Assembly: GCF_001570425.1 (NCBI RefSeq)
Contig: NZ_BCSX01000024.1
Location: 558,001 to 622,000 of the forward strand
Direction of reading: 5' to 3'
DNA length: 64,000 nucleotides
DNA from: Mycolicibacterium brisbanense
GTDB lineage: Bacteria; Actinomycetota; Actinomycetes; Mycobacteriales; Mycobacteriaceae
The notes below the pieces were generated by a model. That model ran no database searches and was not told the DNA's origin. It was given only the letters and a program-made list of their open reading frames with translations. Both the position numbers and the translations under genes were made by a program. Shown in pieces: positions 42,323 through 52,608 of this stretch. Every line of letters starts with the position of its first letter. Within the stretch, counting starts at the first letter, position 1.

Positions 42323-44560
42323 TCATCGCGTCGCTCCCGCCGCGTCGAGGATCGGTGCCGTCGTGAACTGCCGGATCCGAATCGCGGTCTGCCGCTTGGC
42401 ACGCGGCTTGTCGTCGCCGTCGGCACTCTTGCTCGCGGGCACGTAGTTGGCGCCGGTGTAGAGGCTGCGGAACTTCACCGGATCCTCCATACCGACCCGC
42501 AGGAAGCCGACGCCGCTCTCCTTGTTGGTGATGAACTGCGCCTCGGGAGTACCGATCACCGCTTTGGACTCCGCAGAGCTGGTGGTACGCAACGCAATTC
42601 GATACGTCAGGTTGGGTTCGAGCTTGTCGATGCGGACACCGCCGGTGTTCAGCGACTGCGTCGCGAGCAACAGGTGCACGCGCAAAGACCGGCCGACGCG
42701 GCAGATCCGGTCGAACAGCGCGATGAAGTCCGGGTGGTTCTGCAGCAGCTCGGCGAACTCGTCGACCACGACGAACAGCGTCGGCAACGGCGCCAGGTCG
42801 GCACCACGCTCACGATGCTTCTCGTACTCGGCGACACCGGACAGCGCACCGGCCGCCCCCACCTGGATACCGGCCTGCCGCAGGATCGACTGGCGCCGGT
42901 CGAGCTCACCGGTGAGCACCTCGCCCATCCGGCTGACCAGCTCGGCTTCCTCTTCCATGTTGGTGACCACCGCCGCGGTGTGCGGCAGCTTCTCCATGCC
43001 GAGGAAGGTGGAACCACCCTTGAAGTCGGTGAGCAGCAAGTTGATCTGGTCTGGATGATGGGTCGCCACCAACGACAGGATCAGCGTGCGCAGGAACTCC
43101 GACTTACCCGAGCCGGTCGTGCCGATCAGCATGCCGTGGGGACCTGCTCCGAACTCGGCGCCTTCTTTGATGTCGAGGCTCATGATCTCGCCGGACTTCA
43201 ACTCGTGGCCGAACGGGATCTTGAGCCGGTCCCGATCGGTATCGGCGAACATCCGCCAACGGGCCGGGGTGACCTCCTCCACCGACTGCGCACCCACCAG
43301 GTGGTGCCACTCGTTGGAGACCTTCTTCTGCACCCGGACGTTCTTGTCGATGATCGTCCCGGTAATCGACCAGCCGGCCAGCTTGCGGGCAATCCGGTTG
43401 GCCTGCGTCGGCGTCATCCGGTCGGTGACCCTGACCACCTCGCGGTAGACGTGGTTGGGCAGCTTGTCCTCGGTCATGCCGTCCGGCGCGACCCGCAGCC
43501 GGTACGCCGAACCGCGATGGTTGCCCAGCGTGAGCACCGTGACGCCGGCCCTGCCGTCGACCGGAAAACCGGCCTTGCCACCGGTGAGGTCGACGACGAT
43601 GACGTACGGCCCGCCCGGCGCCGCGTCGGGGCTGTGCGGCCCGCGGGCAGTCAGATCAGCCAGCCCGTCGGGCCGGGTGAACACCATGCGGGTGGAACCG
43701 GCGGCATCGGTGTCGGTCTGGTGTTGCACGTGCGGCAGCCACTTGATCCAGGACCACTTCGGATCCTCGGGGTCGTCGGTCAGCACGCGGATCTGCAGCA
43801 GGTCCGGCGGATGGAACACCGCCAGATGGCAGATCATCGCCGTCAGCAGCTCGGCGGCACCCTTCTCGTCACCACCGACCGCGATCGTCGGAAAAGCGCG
43901 CAGCTGAACGAGTTTCGGGCAGTCGTGCACAAGGCCGTGGGTGCGCAGGAACTTGGTGACCCACATGTGGCTGACGGGTTCCAGGTGCGCGGCCGGCGCG
44001 GCCTGCCCACCGGACAGCTCCCCGCTGGTGTTGGGCTTGAGTAGCCGGTCGACGGCGATCTCGGCACCGATGCCCACACGGGTGGAGGTGAAGAAGTCGG
44101 GGTTGCCGTTGGTTTGCCGCGACCACTGCCTGCTGGTGCCGATGATCGACAGCAGGTCTTCGGGGTGCGGCGCGTGGTAGCTGAAGAACGCCACCTGAGC
44201 CGACGCCGACGATGTCACGCGCGTGCGCAGACCGGCCAGGTAGCGCAGGTACTCCTTGCGGTCGGCGTTGACCTCCGGGACCTTCTTGCCGCCCGAACCA
44301 CCGCCGGCCATCATTCCGAACGCACCCATGATCATCATCAGCGGCATCATCAGCATGTACGGCGACAGTTGCCGGAAGCCGGTGAAGGCCATGATCGCGA
44401 TCATGCCGATCATGCAGCCGCCCATCACCCACGGCATCGCCTTCTGGAAACCCGAAGGCGGGATCTCGATGCCGAGATCGTCGGGCGGAGCGACGTTGAT
44501 CTCGCCCGGTGTCAGACGCGGACCACGCTTGATGGTCGGAGTGAATTTCCGTGTCGTCAT
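42323..44560 (-). CDS. eccCa1: ESX-1 FtsK/SpoIIIE-type ATPase, membrane half, EccCa1
   Basis: EccCa1 is the membrane-bound motor subunit. The 745-aa protein (747 in M. tuberculosis) has two N-terminal transmembrane helices ([21 protein letters not shown] and [19 protein letters not shown]), a stalk/DUF region, and an FtsK-type ATPase domain with Walker [10 protein letters not shown] and Walker B-like [15 protein letters not shown]. It overlaps eccB1 by 4 nt and precedes eccCb1 by 31 bp. Confidence 0.97.
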   Translation of the reverse strand: MTTRKFTPTIKRGPRLTPGEINVAPPDDLGIEIPPSGFQKAMPWVMGGCMIGMIAIMAFTGFRQLSPYMLMMPLMMIMGAFGMMAGGGSGGKKVPEVNADRKEYLRYLAGLRTRVTSSASAQVAFFSYHAPHPEDLLSIIGTSRQWSRQTNGNPDFFTSTRVGIGAEIAVDRLLKPNTSGELSGGQAAPAAHLEPVSHMWVTKFLRTHGLVHDCPKLVQLRAFPTIAVGGDEKGAAELLTAMICHLAVFHPPDLLQIRVLTDDPEDPKWSWIKWLPHVQHQTDTDAAGSTRMVFTRPDGLADLTARGPHSPDAAPGGPYVIVVDLTGGKAGFPVDGRAGVTVLTLGNHRGSAYRLRVAPDGMTEDKLPNHVYREVVRVTDRMTPTQANRIARKLAGWSITGTIIDKNVRVQKKVSNEWHHLVGAQSVEEVTPARWRMFADTDRDRLKIPFGHELKSGEIMSLDIKEGAEFGAGPHGMLIGTTGSGKSEFLRTLILSLVATHHPDQINLLLTDFKGGSTFLGMEKLPHTAAVVTNMEEEAELVSRMGEVLTGELDRRQSILRQAGIQVGAAGALSGVAEYEKHRERGADLAPLPTLFVVVDEFAELLQNHPDFIALFDRICRVGRSLRVHLLLATQSLNTGGVRIDKLEPNLTYRIALRTTSSAESKAVIGTPEAQFITNKESGVGFLRVGMEDPVKFRSLYTGANYVPASKSADGDDKPRAKRQTAIRIRQFTTAPILDAAGATR

Positions 44561-45999
44561 GAGCCTGCCTTGTCCTCCACCTTGCGGGGCTTGGGGTCGG
44601 AGGGCAGCGTGTCGTGCTCCAACAGTGCCGCGTCCTTCGACAGCACCGGCCCCTCCACGAGCAGGCTCACCACCGGCCAGGGCGCGTTACCCGGCGCCGC
44701 CAGACCGAGGTTCTTGGCGGCGTCGGCGTTGGCCACCCCGTACCGGATACCTTGAGGATCGATGTAGAACAGGCCCTCGCCGACCTTCGGATCGGGGGAT
44801 TGCAGCCGGACGAACTGCCCGCCGTCGATATAGACCGTGGCGTCACCTTCGATCTGCTTGACGCCGGTGCCCATCGCCGCGGACGAGATGGGCAGATGCC
44901 GCCCTGCGATCACCGTGGTCTTGGCGGACTGATCACCCGGTTCGCGCTGCCAGGCCCAGCACAGCACGGGATCGTCCTGACGTAGCAGGATGGTCATCGG
45001 CTTGGCCGGTAACGGCGAAACATACACCTGCTCAGGGATTTTCGCGACGACGCTGGACTCGACCGTCGGCGGCGTGATCAGCCCGTAGGAGTTGGTCGCG
45101 CGCAACGCCGCGGCGGTCGTCTCGTTGACGCGGGCCACCCCGTCAGTGAGCACCACGTACTGCTGGTTGCCGGATTCCGTCGCCGTCTGGAACACCGAAC
45201 CGATCACCAGATTCTCCGGCAGCCCAACGGTATTCGGCGCTCCCGCGGCGACGATCTGCGGCAGCTGCCACGGCCCCATGTTGGGCAGCGCGTTGAACAG
45301 GCCCTCGGAGATGGGTGTGGCCTTGGCCGTGACCGGGATTCCGACCGCGGAGGTCACCGCGCGGTCGGCCAGATCGATTGCGTGCCTACCGACATCGTTG
45401 ACCAGCCAGTTGGCGCCCTTGAACGTCACGAGCATGCCCTGGCTGGGGCCGAGTGGCCCGACGGACATGTCGGTCATCAACGACCGGATGAGGATGGAGG
45501 TTTCCACCTCAGGCGCAGCGCTGTCCGGCTTGGTGACGGTGTCGCACAGCGACCACGTGGAAGCGGGAACACCCGTGGGAGTGGCGTACGGCGCACCGGG
45601 AATGCCGATCGGCTGCCCCTTGGGCATCCGGTTCAGCTCCTCCGACTTGACCACCGCGGGCGCGTCGCCGTGTCCCAGTGCCAGCCGCGCGGAGGTGAGG
45701 TTGTACACCGGACGCAGCAGATCCGAGCCGGGCAGCATGACATAGAGCTGGTTGGTGGTGCGGTCCACCACCAAGGTGTCACTCCCACGCTTGCCGAGCG
45801 GCTTGAAGTACGCCAGGGCGACCGCGCCCAGGCATACCATCACGGCGATGACGATGCCCGTCGACACCGCGCGGCTGTAGAACTGCAGCGGGTCGTCGAA
45901 CATCCGGGTATCCCGGCGCACGATCGCGTGCTCGACCCGGCGCAGCAGGAAGCGCCAGCCGCTGACCTGGATCTTGGTAGTGAGTCGAAACCCTGCCAT
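44557..45999 (-). CDS. eccB1: ESX-1 membrane component EccB1
   Basis: EccB1 has a short cytosolic N-terminus, one transmembrane helix (about 49-70, [18 protein letters not shown]) and a large periplasmic part with repeat domains around a central core. The 480-aa length equals the M. tuberculosis protein. Conserved parts include the start [27 protein letters not shown] and [18 protein letters not shown]. Two cysteines in the periplasmic domain (SLCDTV and PVLCWAW) fit the known disulfide. Sits between eccA1 (13 bp) and eccCa1 (overlap). Confidence 0.97.
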   Translation of the reverse strand: MAGFRLTTKIQVSGWRFLLRRVEHAIVRRDTRMFDDPLQFYSRAVSTGIVIAVMVCLGAVALAYFKPLGKRGSDTLVVDRTTNQLYVMLPGSDLLRPVYNLTSARLALGHGDAPAVVKSEELNRMPKGQPIGIPGAPYATPTGVPASTWSLCDTVTKPDSAAPEVETSILIRSLMTDMSVGPLGPSQGMLVTFKGANWLVNDVGRHAIDLADRAVTSAVGIPVTAKATPISEGLFNALPNMGPWQLPQIVAAGAPNTVGLPENLVIGSVFQTATESGNQQYVVLTDGVARVNETTAAALRATNSYGLITPPTVESSVVAKIPEQVYVSPLPAKPMTILLRQDDPVLCWAWQREPGDQSAKTTVIAGRHLPISSAAMGTGVKQIEGDATVYIDGGQFVRLQSPDPKVGEGLFYIDPQGIRYGVANADAAKNLGLAAPGNAPWPVVSLLVEGPVLSKDAALLEHDTLPSDPKPRKVEDKAGS

Positions 46000-46012
46000 C
46001 GCCTGTTCTCGC

Positions 46013-47737
46013 CTACTCGCCGACGTTCAGTCGGCTGTGCACCGACGCGATCGCCGATGCCATGTCTTCGCCGTTGATCTCGCTGAGTTGATCGACGCCC
46101 AGGCTGTCGAAGTCCAGCGTGCGGGCCAGCCGCATGTCGCGATTCTGTTCGCCCGCCTCCACCAGCTGGCGCGCGTACCGCCCGTTACCCGCGATGTCCA
46201 GGGCGGGCTTACCGTTGAGCCTGCGCTGGCTGAGCAGCGAGGCTGCCTCGTACACCCGCTTGGCCGCGGTGTCGTCAAGCTGTGAATCATTGGCCTTGGC
46301 AATGACTTTCGCGATCTCGACGATGTCTTCAGGTGCGTACGAGTCGAATTCGATGCGGGTCGCGAAACGCGAGCGCAGACCGTCGTTGGCCTCCAGGAGC
46401 CGGTCGATGTCGTTGCTGTAGCCCGCGATGATGACCACCAGCCGGTCGCGGTCGTTCTCCATGCGGGCCAGCAGCGTGTCCAACGCCTCGGTGCCGAACG
46501 GGTCGGCGCGCCCGTCGCGCTCCTGCACCAGCGTGTAGGCCTCGTCGATGAACAACACCCCGCCGAGCGCCCGGTCGATGGTCTTGGCCGTCTTGACCGC
46601 CGACTGCCCCTCGTACTCGGCGACGAAATCCTTACGGGACGTCTCGATCAGCTTCGGCTCGGCGATCACTCCAAGGCCCGCAAGAATATTGGCCACCACC
46701 CGCGCGATGGTCGTCTTGCCGGTGCCCGGAGGGCCCGCAAAGATCATGTGCTTGGAGGCCTGAGCGACCTTCATGCCCCGCGCCGCGCGGATCCGCGCCA
46801 TCTGGGTGGCGGCCCGGTAGGCCTCGATCTGTTCCTTGACCCGGCTCAGCCCGATCTGCCGGTCGAGTTCGGCCTGCGCCTCGGCGAGCAGTTTCTCCCG
46901 GCCGGAGGTATCGGCGACGACGCTGTTGGGATCCCAGGGATCCTTGCGCGACGAAATCGCCTCCGCGGTGGTGGTCTTCAGCCGGTAGGTCGGATCATTA
47001 AGCGCAGCAGTGACTTTCGGCTCCGGGAAGTTGGCCTGCAACCACTCCAACAGAATCCGGGCCGATTCCTCGTTGCCTTCGTTGCGGCGCGCCATGGCCA
47101 GGTACCACGCGATGGCGGGTGCGCAGGCCTGGCCTGCGGGGGTGTCGTTCGATTCGGTGAGGATACGGTCGGCCTCGGTGAACAACCCGAGGTTGGCCGC
47201 CGCAACACCGTGCGCGACCCCTGCCGCCGCGGCGAGAAACTTGTCCTGCCAGGCATTGGCGCCGCGCACCTGATCGATGACGTCGGTCCAGCGCTGCGCG
47301 GCGGCATAGATGACGGCCTTGACCCAGGCGACGAGGTGCTCACTCCCACCCGCGGGGGCGGCCTCGAGAGCCTCCATCGCGTCGGCGTAGTTGCCCTCGG
47401 CCGCCTCCTGCACGGCGAAGCCCATGGTGATGGCCAACGGTGAGTTGATCGGGTAGCTGATGTCCTTGCCGAACATGCCGCCGATCGGAATTCGCGCGCC
47501 CAGGCTGTTCATCGAGATTTCGGCGGCGCCGGCCAGCTGTCCGAAATTCGATCGCGAATACCACGCCCGGAAGAGCGTCACCCGGTCGGTGTCACCGCAG
47601 CGGATCCGTCCGACCCAGGCGTCGCACGCCGATTCGTCGTAGTTGGTGATCTCGGTGAACACCTCGAGGGCCCGGGCCGGGGAACTGGCCAGCATGCCCA
47701 CGGCGCTCCCGAACATGCCTGCGAGGTGGTCAGCCAT
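46013..47737 (-). CDS. eccA1: ESX-1 AAA+ ATPase EccA1
   Basis: This cytosolic CbbX-type AAA+ ATPase has an N-terminal TPR-like helical domain (1-270) and a C-terminal AAA domain with Walker A at 335-342 (GPPGTGKT), Walker [13 protein letters not shown] and a sensor region [11 protein letters not shown]. It is thought to free substrate from the EspG chaperone and supports secretion. The start at [10 protein letters not shown] (47737) gives 574 aa (573 in M. tuberculosis) and overlaps espH by 8 nt. Confidence 0.96.
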   Translation of the reverse strand: MADHLAGMFGSAVGMLASSPARALEVFTEITNYDESACDAWVGRIRCGDTDRVTLFRAWYSRSNFGQLAGAAEISMNSLGARIPIGGMFGKDISYPINSPLAITMGFAVQEAAEGNYADAMEALEAAPAGGSEHLVAWVKAVIYAAAQRWTDVIDQVRGANAWQDKFLAAAAGVAHGVAAANLGLFTEADRILTESNDTPAGQACAPAIAWYLAMARRNEGNEESARILLEWLQANFPEPKVTAALNDPTYRLKTTTAEAISSRKDPWDPNSVVADTSGREKLLAEAQAELDRQIGLSRVKEQIEAYRAATQMARIRAARGMKVAQASKHMIFAGPPGTGKTTIARVVANILAGLGVIAEPKLIETSRKDFVAEYEGQSAVKTAKTIDRALGGVLFIDEAYTLVQERDGRADPFGTEALDTLLARMENDRDRLVVIIAGYSNDIDRLLEANDGLRSRFATRIEFDSYAPEDIVEIAKVIAKANDSQLDDTAAKRVYEAASLLSQRRLNGKPALDIAGNGRYARQLVEAGEQNRDMRLARTLDFDSLGVDQLSEINGEDMASAIASVHSRLNVGE

Positions 47738-48266
47738 TTTCTCCTCCGTAGCGGGTTGCGAAGATCTGGGCCCGGGCCGCATCGGACTGTTCGGGCGTCG
47801 GCAGGTTGAGATCGCGGGTCAGGAAATCGCGTGTCGCGAAATCGTCGTGCCCCTGTTCTCGCATTCCTTCGAGCATGAACGAGTACTGGGCCGAGCGCGC
47901 GTCCTGCGTGGCCAGCTCGGCGATCACGAGAATCTCGTCGATCAGATCGGATTCGGTCATGTCGACGGCCTTGGGCGACAGGTCGATCTGCTGCACGCGG
48001 CCATCCATGTACGCGGTGACCGTCACGGTCCCCGGCGGGTTGGTGACGCTGAAGATCGGCACGTCGGGTTCGTCATTCTCGGCGTCGAGGGCATCGAGCG
48101 CGGAGAATGCGGGCTCGTCGTCGTCGGGCGCCGACGGGACGCCGACGTGCACGTCGATATCCGTATCGTCGTCGGGTTGTTGGTCCGGGTAGACAAAATC
48201 GATCGCCGAAAGGATGTCCTGATCGTCGTCTTCGTAGTCCCGGTCGTATGGCGGAGACTCACCCAC
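47730..48266 (-). CDS. espH: ESX-1 secretion-associated protein EspH
   Basis: EspH is a cytosolic ESX-1 component needed for EspE/EspF handling in M. marinum. This 178-aa protein has a very acidic N-terminal half (YDRDYEDDDQDIL ... DDDTDIDVH) and a folded C-terminal half with VTVTAYMDGRVQQIDLSPKAVDMTESDLIDEILVIAELA, related to the DUF2694/YbaB-like fold seen in other Esp proteins. M. tuberculosis EspH has 183 aa. It lies between espG1 (14 bp) and eccA1 (overlap). Confidence 0.93.
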   Translation of the reverse strand: MGESPPYDRDYEDDDQDILSAIDFVYPDQQPDDDTDIDVHVGVPSAPDDDEPAFSALDALDAENDEPDVPIFSVTNPPGTVTVTAYMDGRVQQIDLSPKAVDMTESDLIDEILVIAELATQDARSAQYSFMLEGMREQGHDDFATRDFLTRDLNLPTPEQSDAARAQIFATRYGGENG

Positions 48267-48280
48267 CGTGGCGGCCTTTC

Positions 48281-49129
48281 TCAGTGAAGATAGGAACTGT
48301 CCGAATCGGTCTTGTCGAACCAGCCACCAGAGGGCAGGAACTCCATCAGCCCGTCGAGGGCACGCTGCAGGTTGTCCTGCGTACCGGACAGGAAGCTGCC
48401 GTACAGCTCGCCGTTGACCTTGCGCGGAATCGAGACGATCCGGCCCGGTGCAGAATCCAAAACTCCTGCGGCGACGTCTGATTGGGCAGTCGTGCCGCCG
48501 GGGAGGCGTTCACTGCCGACGATCTCCACCCAGCTCTCGGGCTCGGAGATGATGCTCGCGTAGGCCCGCGCCGAGTTGGGCGGGATGCCGTATCCGATGA
48601 GATCGTCCGCGGTGCGGCATTTGGCGAGCTGGTCGGCGACGCCGGTGAGCGGTTCGACGTTGGCGGGATTACCGGTGCCGAGCACCGTCATCACCATGCC
48701 GGCCATCCCGACCTGTGGTGCCACCCGCTGCAACACCAGCATCTCGTTGTCCCGCGCGCATACGACATGTCGAGCCCCCTTACGACACACCACGAACCGG
48801 ATCATCTTCCCACCGAGGTTGCGGCGCCACCAGCGCCCTTCCAGGGTGCGATCGGCTCTGCTGAGAGTGTCGAGCATCGCGGCGACTTCAGGGTGCGGGT
48901 TACCGAAAACGTCCAGCACGCCCTGCGCGGTGAGGTCCCGCTCAACCTGCTCCCAGACGATCTGGCGCAGGTCCACCTGGGGAATGTTGAGCCGGATACC
49001 GAGGGACGGCGGGAAATCCGTGAGACCCAATTTGTCGGCGATCACCAGCATGCCGTCGATGGTCACCTCGGCCGCGACGACGTCGTCGTAAGCAGGCGCG
49101 TCGGGATCAGCCCCGTGCACGGATGTCAT
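48281..49129 (-). CDS. espG1: PE/PPE-specific chaperone EspG1
   Basis: EspG1 binds the tip of cognate PE/PPE dimers (here PE35/PPE68) in the cytosol and keeps them soluble for export. The 282-aa protein (283 in M. tuberculosis) contains typical EspG segments VTIDGMLVIADKLGLTDFPPSLGIR, TLEGRWWRRNLGGKMIRFVVCRKGARHVVCARD and VNGELYGSFLSGTQDNLQRALDGL. ATGA overlap with espF. Confidence 0.95.
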   Translation of the reverse strand: MTSVHGADPDAPAYDDVVAAEVTIDGMLVIADKLGLTDFPPSLGIRLNIPQVDLRQIVWEQVERDLTAQGVLDVFGNPHPEVAAMLDTLSRADRTLEGRWWRRNLGGKMIRFVVCRKGARHVVCARDNEMLVLQRVAPQVGMAGMVMTVLGTGNPANVEPLTGVADQLAKCRTADDLIGYGIPPNSARAYASIISEPESWVEIVGSERLPGGTTAQSDVAAGVLDSAPGRIVSIPRKVNGELYGSFLSGTQDNLQRALDGLMEFLPSGGWFDKTDSDSSYLH

Positions 49130-49467
49130 CGGGTTTGCTCCGCCAGCTGCCCGAAGGTGTCGACGTGTGTTTTCAGCGCCGCAGCCCGGTCTTCATCGGT
49201 GTGGTCGTAACGCCGCGCGGCGACAGTCAGCTTTTCACTCAGGCCCTCGGACAGCGTCGCCATGCTGAGGCCCGCGGCACGGCGAGCGTTCTGTGCGGCC
49301 TCGACCGCACCGGCCGTGGACCACGAAATCGGCCCGTGTGTCCAGCGCAGCGAGCTGTCGACGCCGGTCACGGCCGCCGTTGCGGAGGCCAATTCGCCTG
49401 CGGCGTGACCTTGCCTGATGGACAGTTCGCGTAGATGTTCGGTAGCGACGCGCAAATCCTCCGACAT
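49126..49467 (-). CDS. espF: ESX-1 secreted protein EspF (EspC family)
   Basis: This 113-residue helical-hairpin protein (103 in M. tuberculosis) contains the EspC/F-type core: RVATEHLRELSIRQGHAAGELASA ... SEKLTVAARRYDHTDEDRAAAL. YDHTD is the YxxxD secretion motif. It is co-secreted with EspE, encoded 29 bp upstream, and overlaps espG1 by 4 nt. Confidence 0.92.
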   Translation of the reverse strand: MSEDLRVATEHLRELSIRQGHAAGELASATAAVTGVDSSLRWTHGPISWSTAGAVEAAQNARRAAGLSMATLSEGLSEKLTVAARRYDHTDEDRAAALKTHVDTFGQLAEQTR

Positions 49468-49496
49468 GATTTCCCCTCGATCCCTTTCCTAGATTC

Positions 49497-50834
49497 TTAC
49501 GTCCCCGTCACGGACGTAGATCCAGGAGTAGCGCCATCCAATCTAACCGCAGCCGGAACACTTAGCTGAGCCTGTTCCGAATCCACTTCCGCCCGGGCCG
49601 GTGCACGGCCGGCGCCGCCACTGAATTCGCCCGTCCCGAGGTCCGGCGGCAGTGTCTTGGCGGCGCCTTTGTCGGTCGGGCCCGCAGCTTCCGGAACGCC
49701 TGCGCCTGCGTCGGGTGTGCCGGGGTTCGTGTCCTTCTCGCCCTTGTCCACCGCCGGCGCGCCCGCGTTGCGGCTGTCCTTCACATCCTTTGCGGGCTTG
49801 TCGTCCTTCTCGTCTTTCTCGGCCTTGTCGGACTGCTCGTCCTTGCCATCAGCCACGTCGAGCTTCTCGTTGTCCAGGGTCGCCGAATACGGCTGAGCCT
49901 GCCCGATCCCCTGCGTGACGCCCTGGACGGTTTGGGTGGCGGCTTGCACCGCAGCCTGCAGAGCCTGCGACGCGGCCTGGGTGATGCCGCCGAGAATGCC
50001 GCCGAGCGGGCCGAGGATCGAGCCGACCACCGTGCCCGCCATGGCGGCCCCCATGTCACCGCCACCGGTGGCCGCGGGACGTCCCGGAGCTGACGCCGGC
50101 GAGGCAGTGGTCTGTTGTGGTTCTGCGGGCGATGGTTGGGATACCGCCGCGGGTGTCGCGGAGGCCGGGGCGGCCGGATCGGCGGATTCGGGGCGGCGCG
50201 GCGGCGCCGTGGCGGGTGTGCTGTCTTCGGTAGCGCGCTCGTCGGGCTTGGTATCACGCGCGATGTCGGCATATTTGGCGACGGCGCCGTGCAGTTCGGC
50301 GGCGTTGGCATCGACATTTTGCTGCATGGTGAGCAGTTGCTCTGTCGAGGCGCCGACCGCGCGCGCCACCATGGCGATCTCGGTTGCGGTCTGCGAAGCC
50401 TTGCCGACATACGGAATGTTGCCGATGGCCGTGGTCACCTGACTCATGTCGGCCAGCCAGTCCGATTGCCCGTCCAGGTTTTCGCGGGTGGTCCAGATCT
50501 GCTCCGATTCGCGTGCCAGCACGGTCGCGACGGTGTGATCGGCCTCGATCATCGCGGCGGTGCGGCTGAGCTGCTCGTTGTTGCGGGCCGCATAGGCGCT
50601 CGATCCGCTGCTGTGCCATGAGTCGTCGGGAAATGCCGACTTCAGCGTCGCACCCGCCTTGCCGAGCTGCTCGGCTCCCGTGCCGAACATGCTGCCGTCG
50701 TCCGGCGTGCCGGTACCGGTCGTGGTCTTCATGCCTTCGATGACGTTGCGGCCGGCATCGAGGATGCCCTCGCGGGGCCCGCGGCCCACGATCGGTTCTT
50801 TCCCGGATTTGGCGGTATCGCCTGTCATGCCCAT
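49497..50834 (-). CDS. espE: ESX-1 secreted protein EspE
   Basis: The 445-aa protein has an EspA/EspE-type N-terminal domain (about 30-195) with GTGTPDDGSMFGTGAEQL and a WxS-type turn (DDSWHSSGSSAYAARNNEQL). A Pro/Ala/Thr-rich middle, a Gly/Ala hydrophobic stretch (AAMAGTVVGSILGPLGGILGGI) and a Lys/Asp-rich, then Pro/Gly-rich tail follow. M. tuberculosis EspE has 402 aa. It is the first gene of the core leftward ESX-1 operon; the 253 bp to the divergent ATPase gene must hold the operon promoter, probably a WhiB6 target. The N-terminal domain is distantly related to those of the two accessory effectors. Confidence 0.9.
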   Translation of the reverse strand: MGMTGDTAKSGKEPIVGRGPREGILDAGRNVIEGMKTTTGTGTPDDGSMFGTGAEQLGKAGATLKSAFPDDSWHSSGSSAYAARNNEQLSRTAAMIEADHTVATVLARESEQIWTTRENLDGQSDWLADMSQVTTAIGNIPYVGKASQTATEIAMVARAVGASTEQLLTMQQNVDANAAELHGAVAKYADIARDTKPDERATEDSTPATAPPRRPESADPAAPASATPAAVSQPSPAEPQQTTASPASAPGRPAATGGGDMGAAMAGTVVGSILGPLGGILGGITQAASQALQAAVQAATQTVQGVTQGIGQAQPYSATLDNEKLDVADGKDEQSDKAEKDEKDDKPAKDVKDSRNAGAPAVDKGEKDTNPGTPDAGAGVPEAAGPTDKGAAKTLPPDLGTGEFSGGAGRAPARAEVDSEQAQLSVPAAVRLDGATPGSTSVTGT

Positions 50835-51087
50835 ACGCAGATCCCCCTCGACGCGACAGACGTTACCAGCGCGCCTAGGCCCCTCTGAGCACCAATTTTC
50901 CGCCCAAATCCGTTGCCTTCCGGCGACTTAACCAGCGCATATGAAATTGACGTCGGGGTCGGCGTGATGTCTGTGTCGGGCGCCTGGTACCCGGTGCTGC
51001 CACCGGCGGCTGCGGTAAGGCGGTGGCGTAGTCGATACTGAGGACGGTCGAGATAGCCGTCGCGTGACAACCCGAGGAGATTCAGTC

Positions 51088-52596
51088 GTGACCGACCCCG
51101 ACGACACCCTGCGTAGAGAGCTCGGCTGGACGGGTGGGGAGGACACCGATTTCGAACCGGACACCGGGCCGACGCGCCGCCCGCGACGGGCCCCGGAGTC
51201 CCCTGTGCCTTCACTGCCTGGCCGGCCTCCGGTCGATTACGTCCCGCCGAAGTCACCCGCCTCGAACGACGACGACTCGCGTGCGGGGCAGCACGAGGCC
51301 GTCGACCCGCCGCAGCCTCCCCCGGAAGAGCAGCCGCGCACCAGCTTCCGCGAGCCCGCTCCGCCACAACAGCCGCCACAACAAGTGACACAGCAACATG
51401 CCCAGCAGCCCACTCATCCACCGCATGACGGACGCCCGGCTCCCCCGGCGCCTGCGCGGCCCGACGGCAACCAGTGGGAGCAGCAGCCCGGATGGCCCGT
51501 CCATCAGCAGCGACCTCAGTCACCACCGCAGCCCCCTCACCCCGCGCCGCCCGCTCCGCAGCCACATCAATCGTTCGCCGGGTCACCGTGGCCGCCCGAG
51601 GGCGGATTCGCACCGGAGGGCCGCCCCCAGACCGCCCCTCCGACCCCGCCGGCCTCCTATGCCGATCGCATCCGGGTCAACGATCTGGTACCGCCCCGCC
51701 GTGAACCCCCTTCGGGAGGTTGGCGGCTGCTGGTCTACAAGGCCTCGTTCGGATTGATCAATCCCGGACCGTCTGCCGACGATCTACGCCAGGCCGAGCT
51801 GGAAGCCAAGATCAAGGGCGTGCTGCGCGGCCACTACAAGGTCGGCGTCATGGGCAAGGGCGGCGTCGGTAAGACCACCGTCTCTGCCAGCGTCGGATCG
51901 GTGTTCGCCGAACTGCGCCAAGACGATCGCGTCGTCGCAATCGACGCCGACACCGCCTTCGGCAAGTTGGGCAGCCGCGTCGACCCACGCGCCCAGGGCT
52001 CCTACTGGGAACTGGCCTCCGACAAGCACCTGGACACCTTCGCCGATGTGCGCAGCCGGGTCGGCAACAACGCCGCAGGACTTTTCGTCCTGGCCGGCGA
52101 GGGCACCCCGGCCCGCCGCCGCGTCCTCGACGCCGCGATCTATCGTGAGGCGACCACCCGGCTCGACCGGCACTTCTCCATCTCGATCGTGGACTGCAGC
52201 TCGACGATGGACTCACCGGTGACCCAGGAAGTACTCCGAGACCTGGACGCCCTGATCGTGGTGTCCTCACCGTGGGTCGACGGCGCCGCCGCGGCCGGCC
52301 AGACGCTGGACTGGCTGGCCAACCGCGGCATGACGAGCCTGCTGCAGCGCACGGTTGTCGTCCTCAACGATTCCGACGGCCACGCCGACAAGCGGACCCG
52401 GTCCATCCTGGCCGGGCAGTTCGCGGGACAGGGCCAGACCGTCGTGGAGGTGCCGTTCGACGGGAATCTGCGGCCGGGTGGCGTGATCGAAGGCACCCGG
52501 GTGATGACCCCGGCCGCGCGCCGCAAGTTCCTGGAGATCGCCGCGGCGCTGGCCGACCACTTCCCGTCGTCAGACGACCGGCACCGAGAGCGGTAA
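51088..52596 (+). CDS. Pro-rich MinD/ParA-like ATPase of the ESX-1 flank (Rv3860/EspI-like)
   Basis: I place the start at the GTG at 51088 (MTDPDDTLRRELGW), eight bases after GAGGAG; the earlier GTG at 51064 lacks such a site. The 502-aa protein has an N-terminal DELGW-like motif (RRELGWTGG), a long Pro/Gln/His-rich region (to about 195) and a MinD/ParA ATPase domain with deviant Walker A VMGKGGVGKTTVSASV, VVAIDADTAFGKLGSR and the switch-like SIVDCSSTMDS. It resembles Rv3860, which flanks ESX-1 in M. tuberculosis, and is a second EspI-like ATPase besides 36429-37862. It diverges from espE. It may regulate or position the secretion machine. Confidence 0.85.
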   Translation: MTDPDDTLRRELGWTGGEDTDFEPDTGPTRRPRRAPESPVPSLPGRPPVDYVPPKSPASNDDDSRAGQHEAVDPPQPPPEEQPRTSFREPAPPQQPPQQVTQQHAQQPTHPPHDGRPAPPAPARPDGNQWEQQPGWPVHQQRPQSPPQPPHPAPPAPQPHQSFAGSPWPPEGGFAPEGRPQTAPPTPPASYADRIRVNDLVPPRREPPSGGWRLLVYKASFGLINPGPSADDLRQAELEAKIKGVLRGHYKVGVMGKGGVGKTTVSASVGSVFAELRQDDRVVAIDADTAFGKLGSRVDPRAQGSYWELASDKHLDTFADVRSRVGNNAAGLFVLAGEGTPARRRVLDAAIYREATTRLDRHFSISIVDCSSTMDSPVTQEVLRDLDALIVVSSPWVDGAAAAGQTLDWLANRGMTSLLQRTVVVLNDSDGHADKRTRSILAGQFAGQGQTVVEVPFDGNLRPGGVIEGTRVMTPAARRKFLEIAAALADHFPSSDDRHRER

Positions 52597-52608
52597 TGAC
52601 CGCCGCGG

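Noticed and set aside
42233..44044. 603-codon plus-strand frame across eccCa1
   Set aside because: Antisense to the Walker-motif-bearing EccCa1; no recognisable domain.
40510..44560. eccC appearing as two genes, considered as a frameshifted single gene
   Set aside because: A split into EccCa and EccCb is the normal state in ESX-1, and both parts have standard lengths and separate starts.
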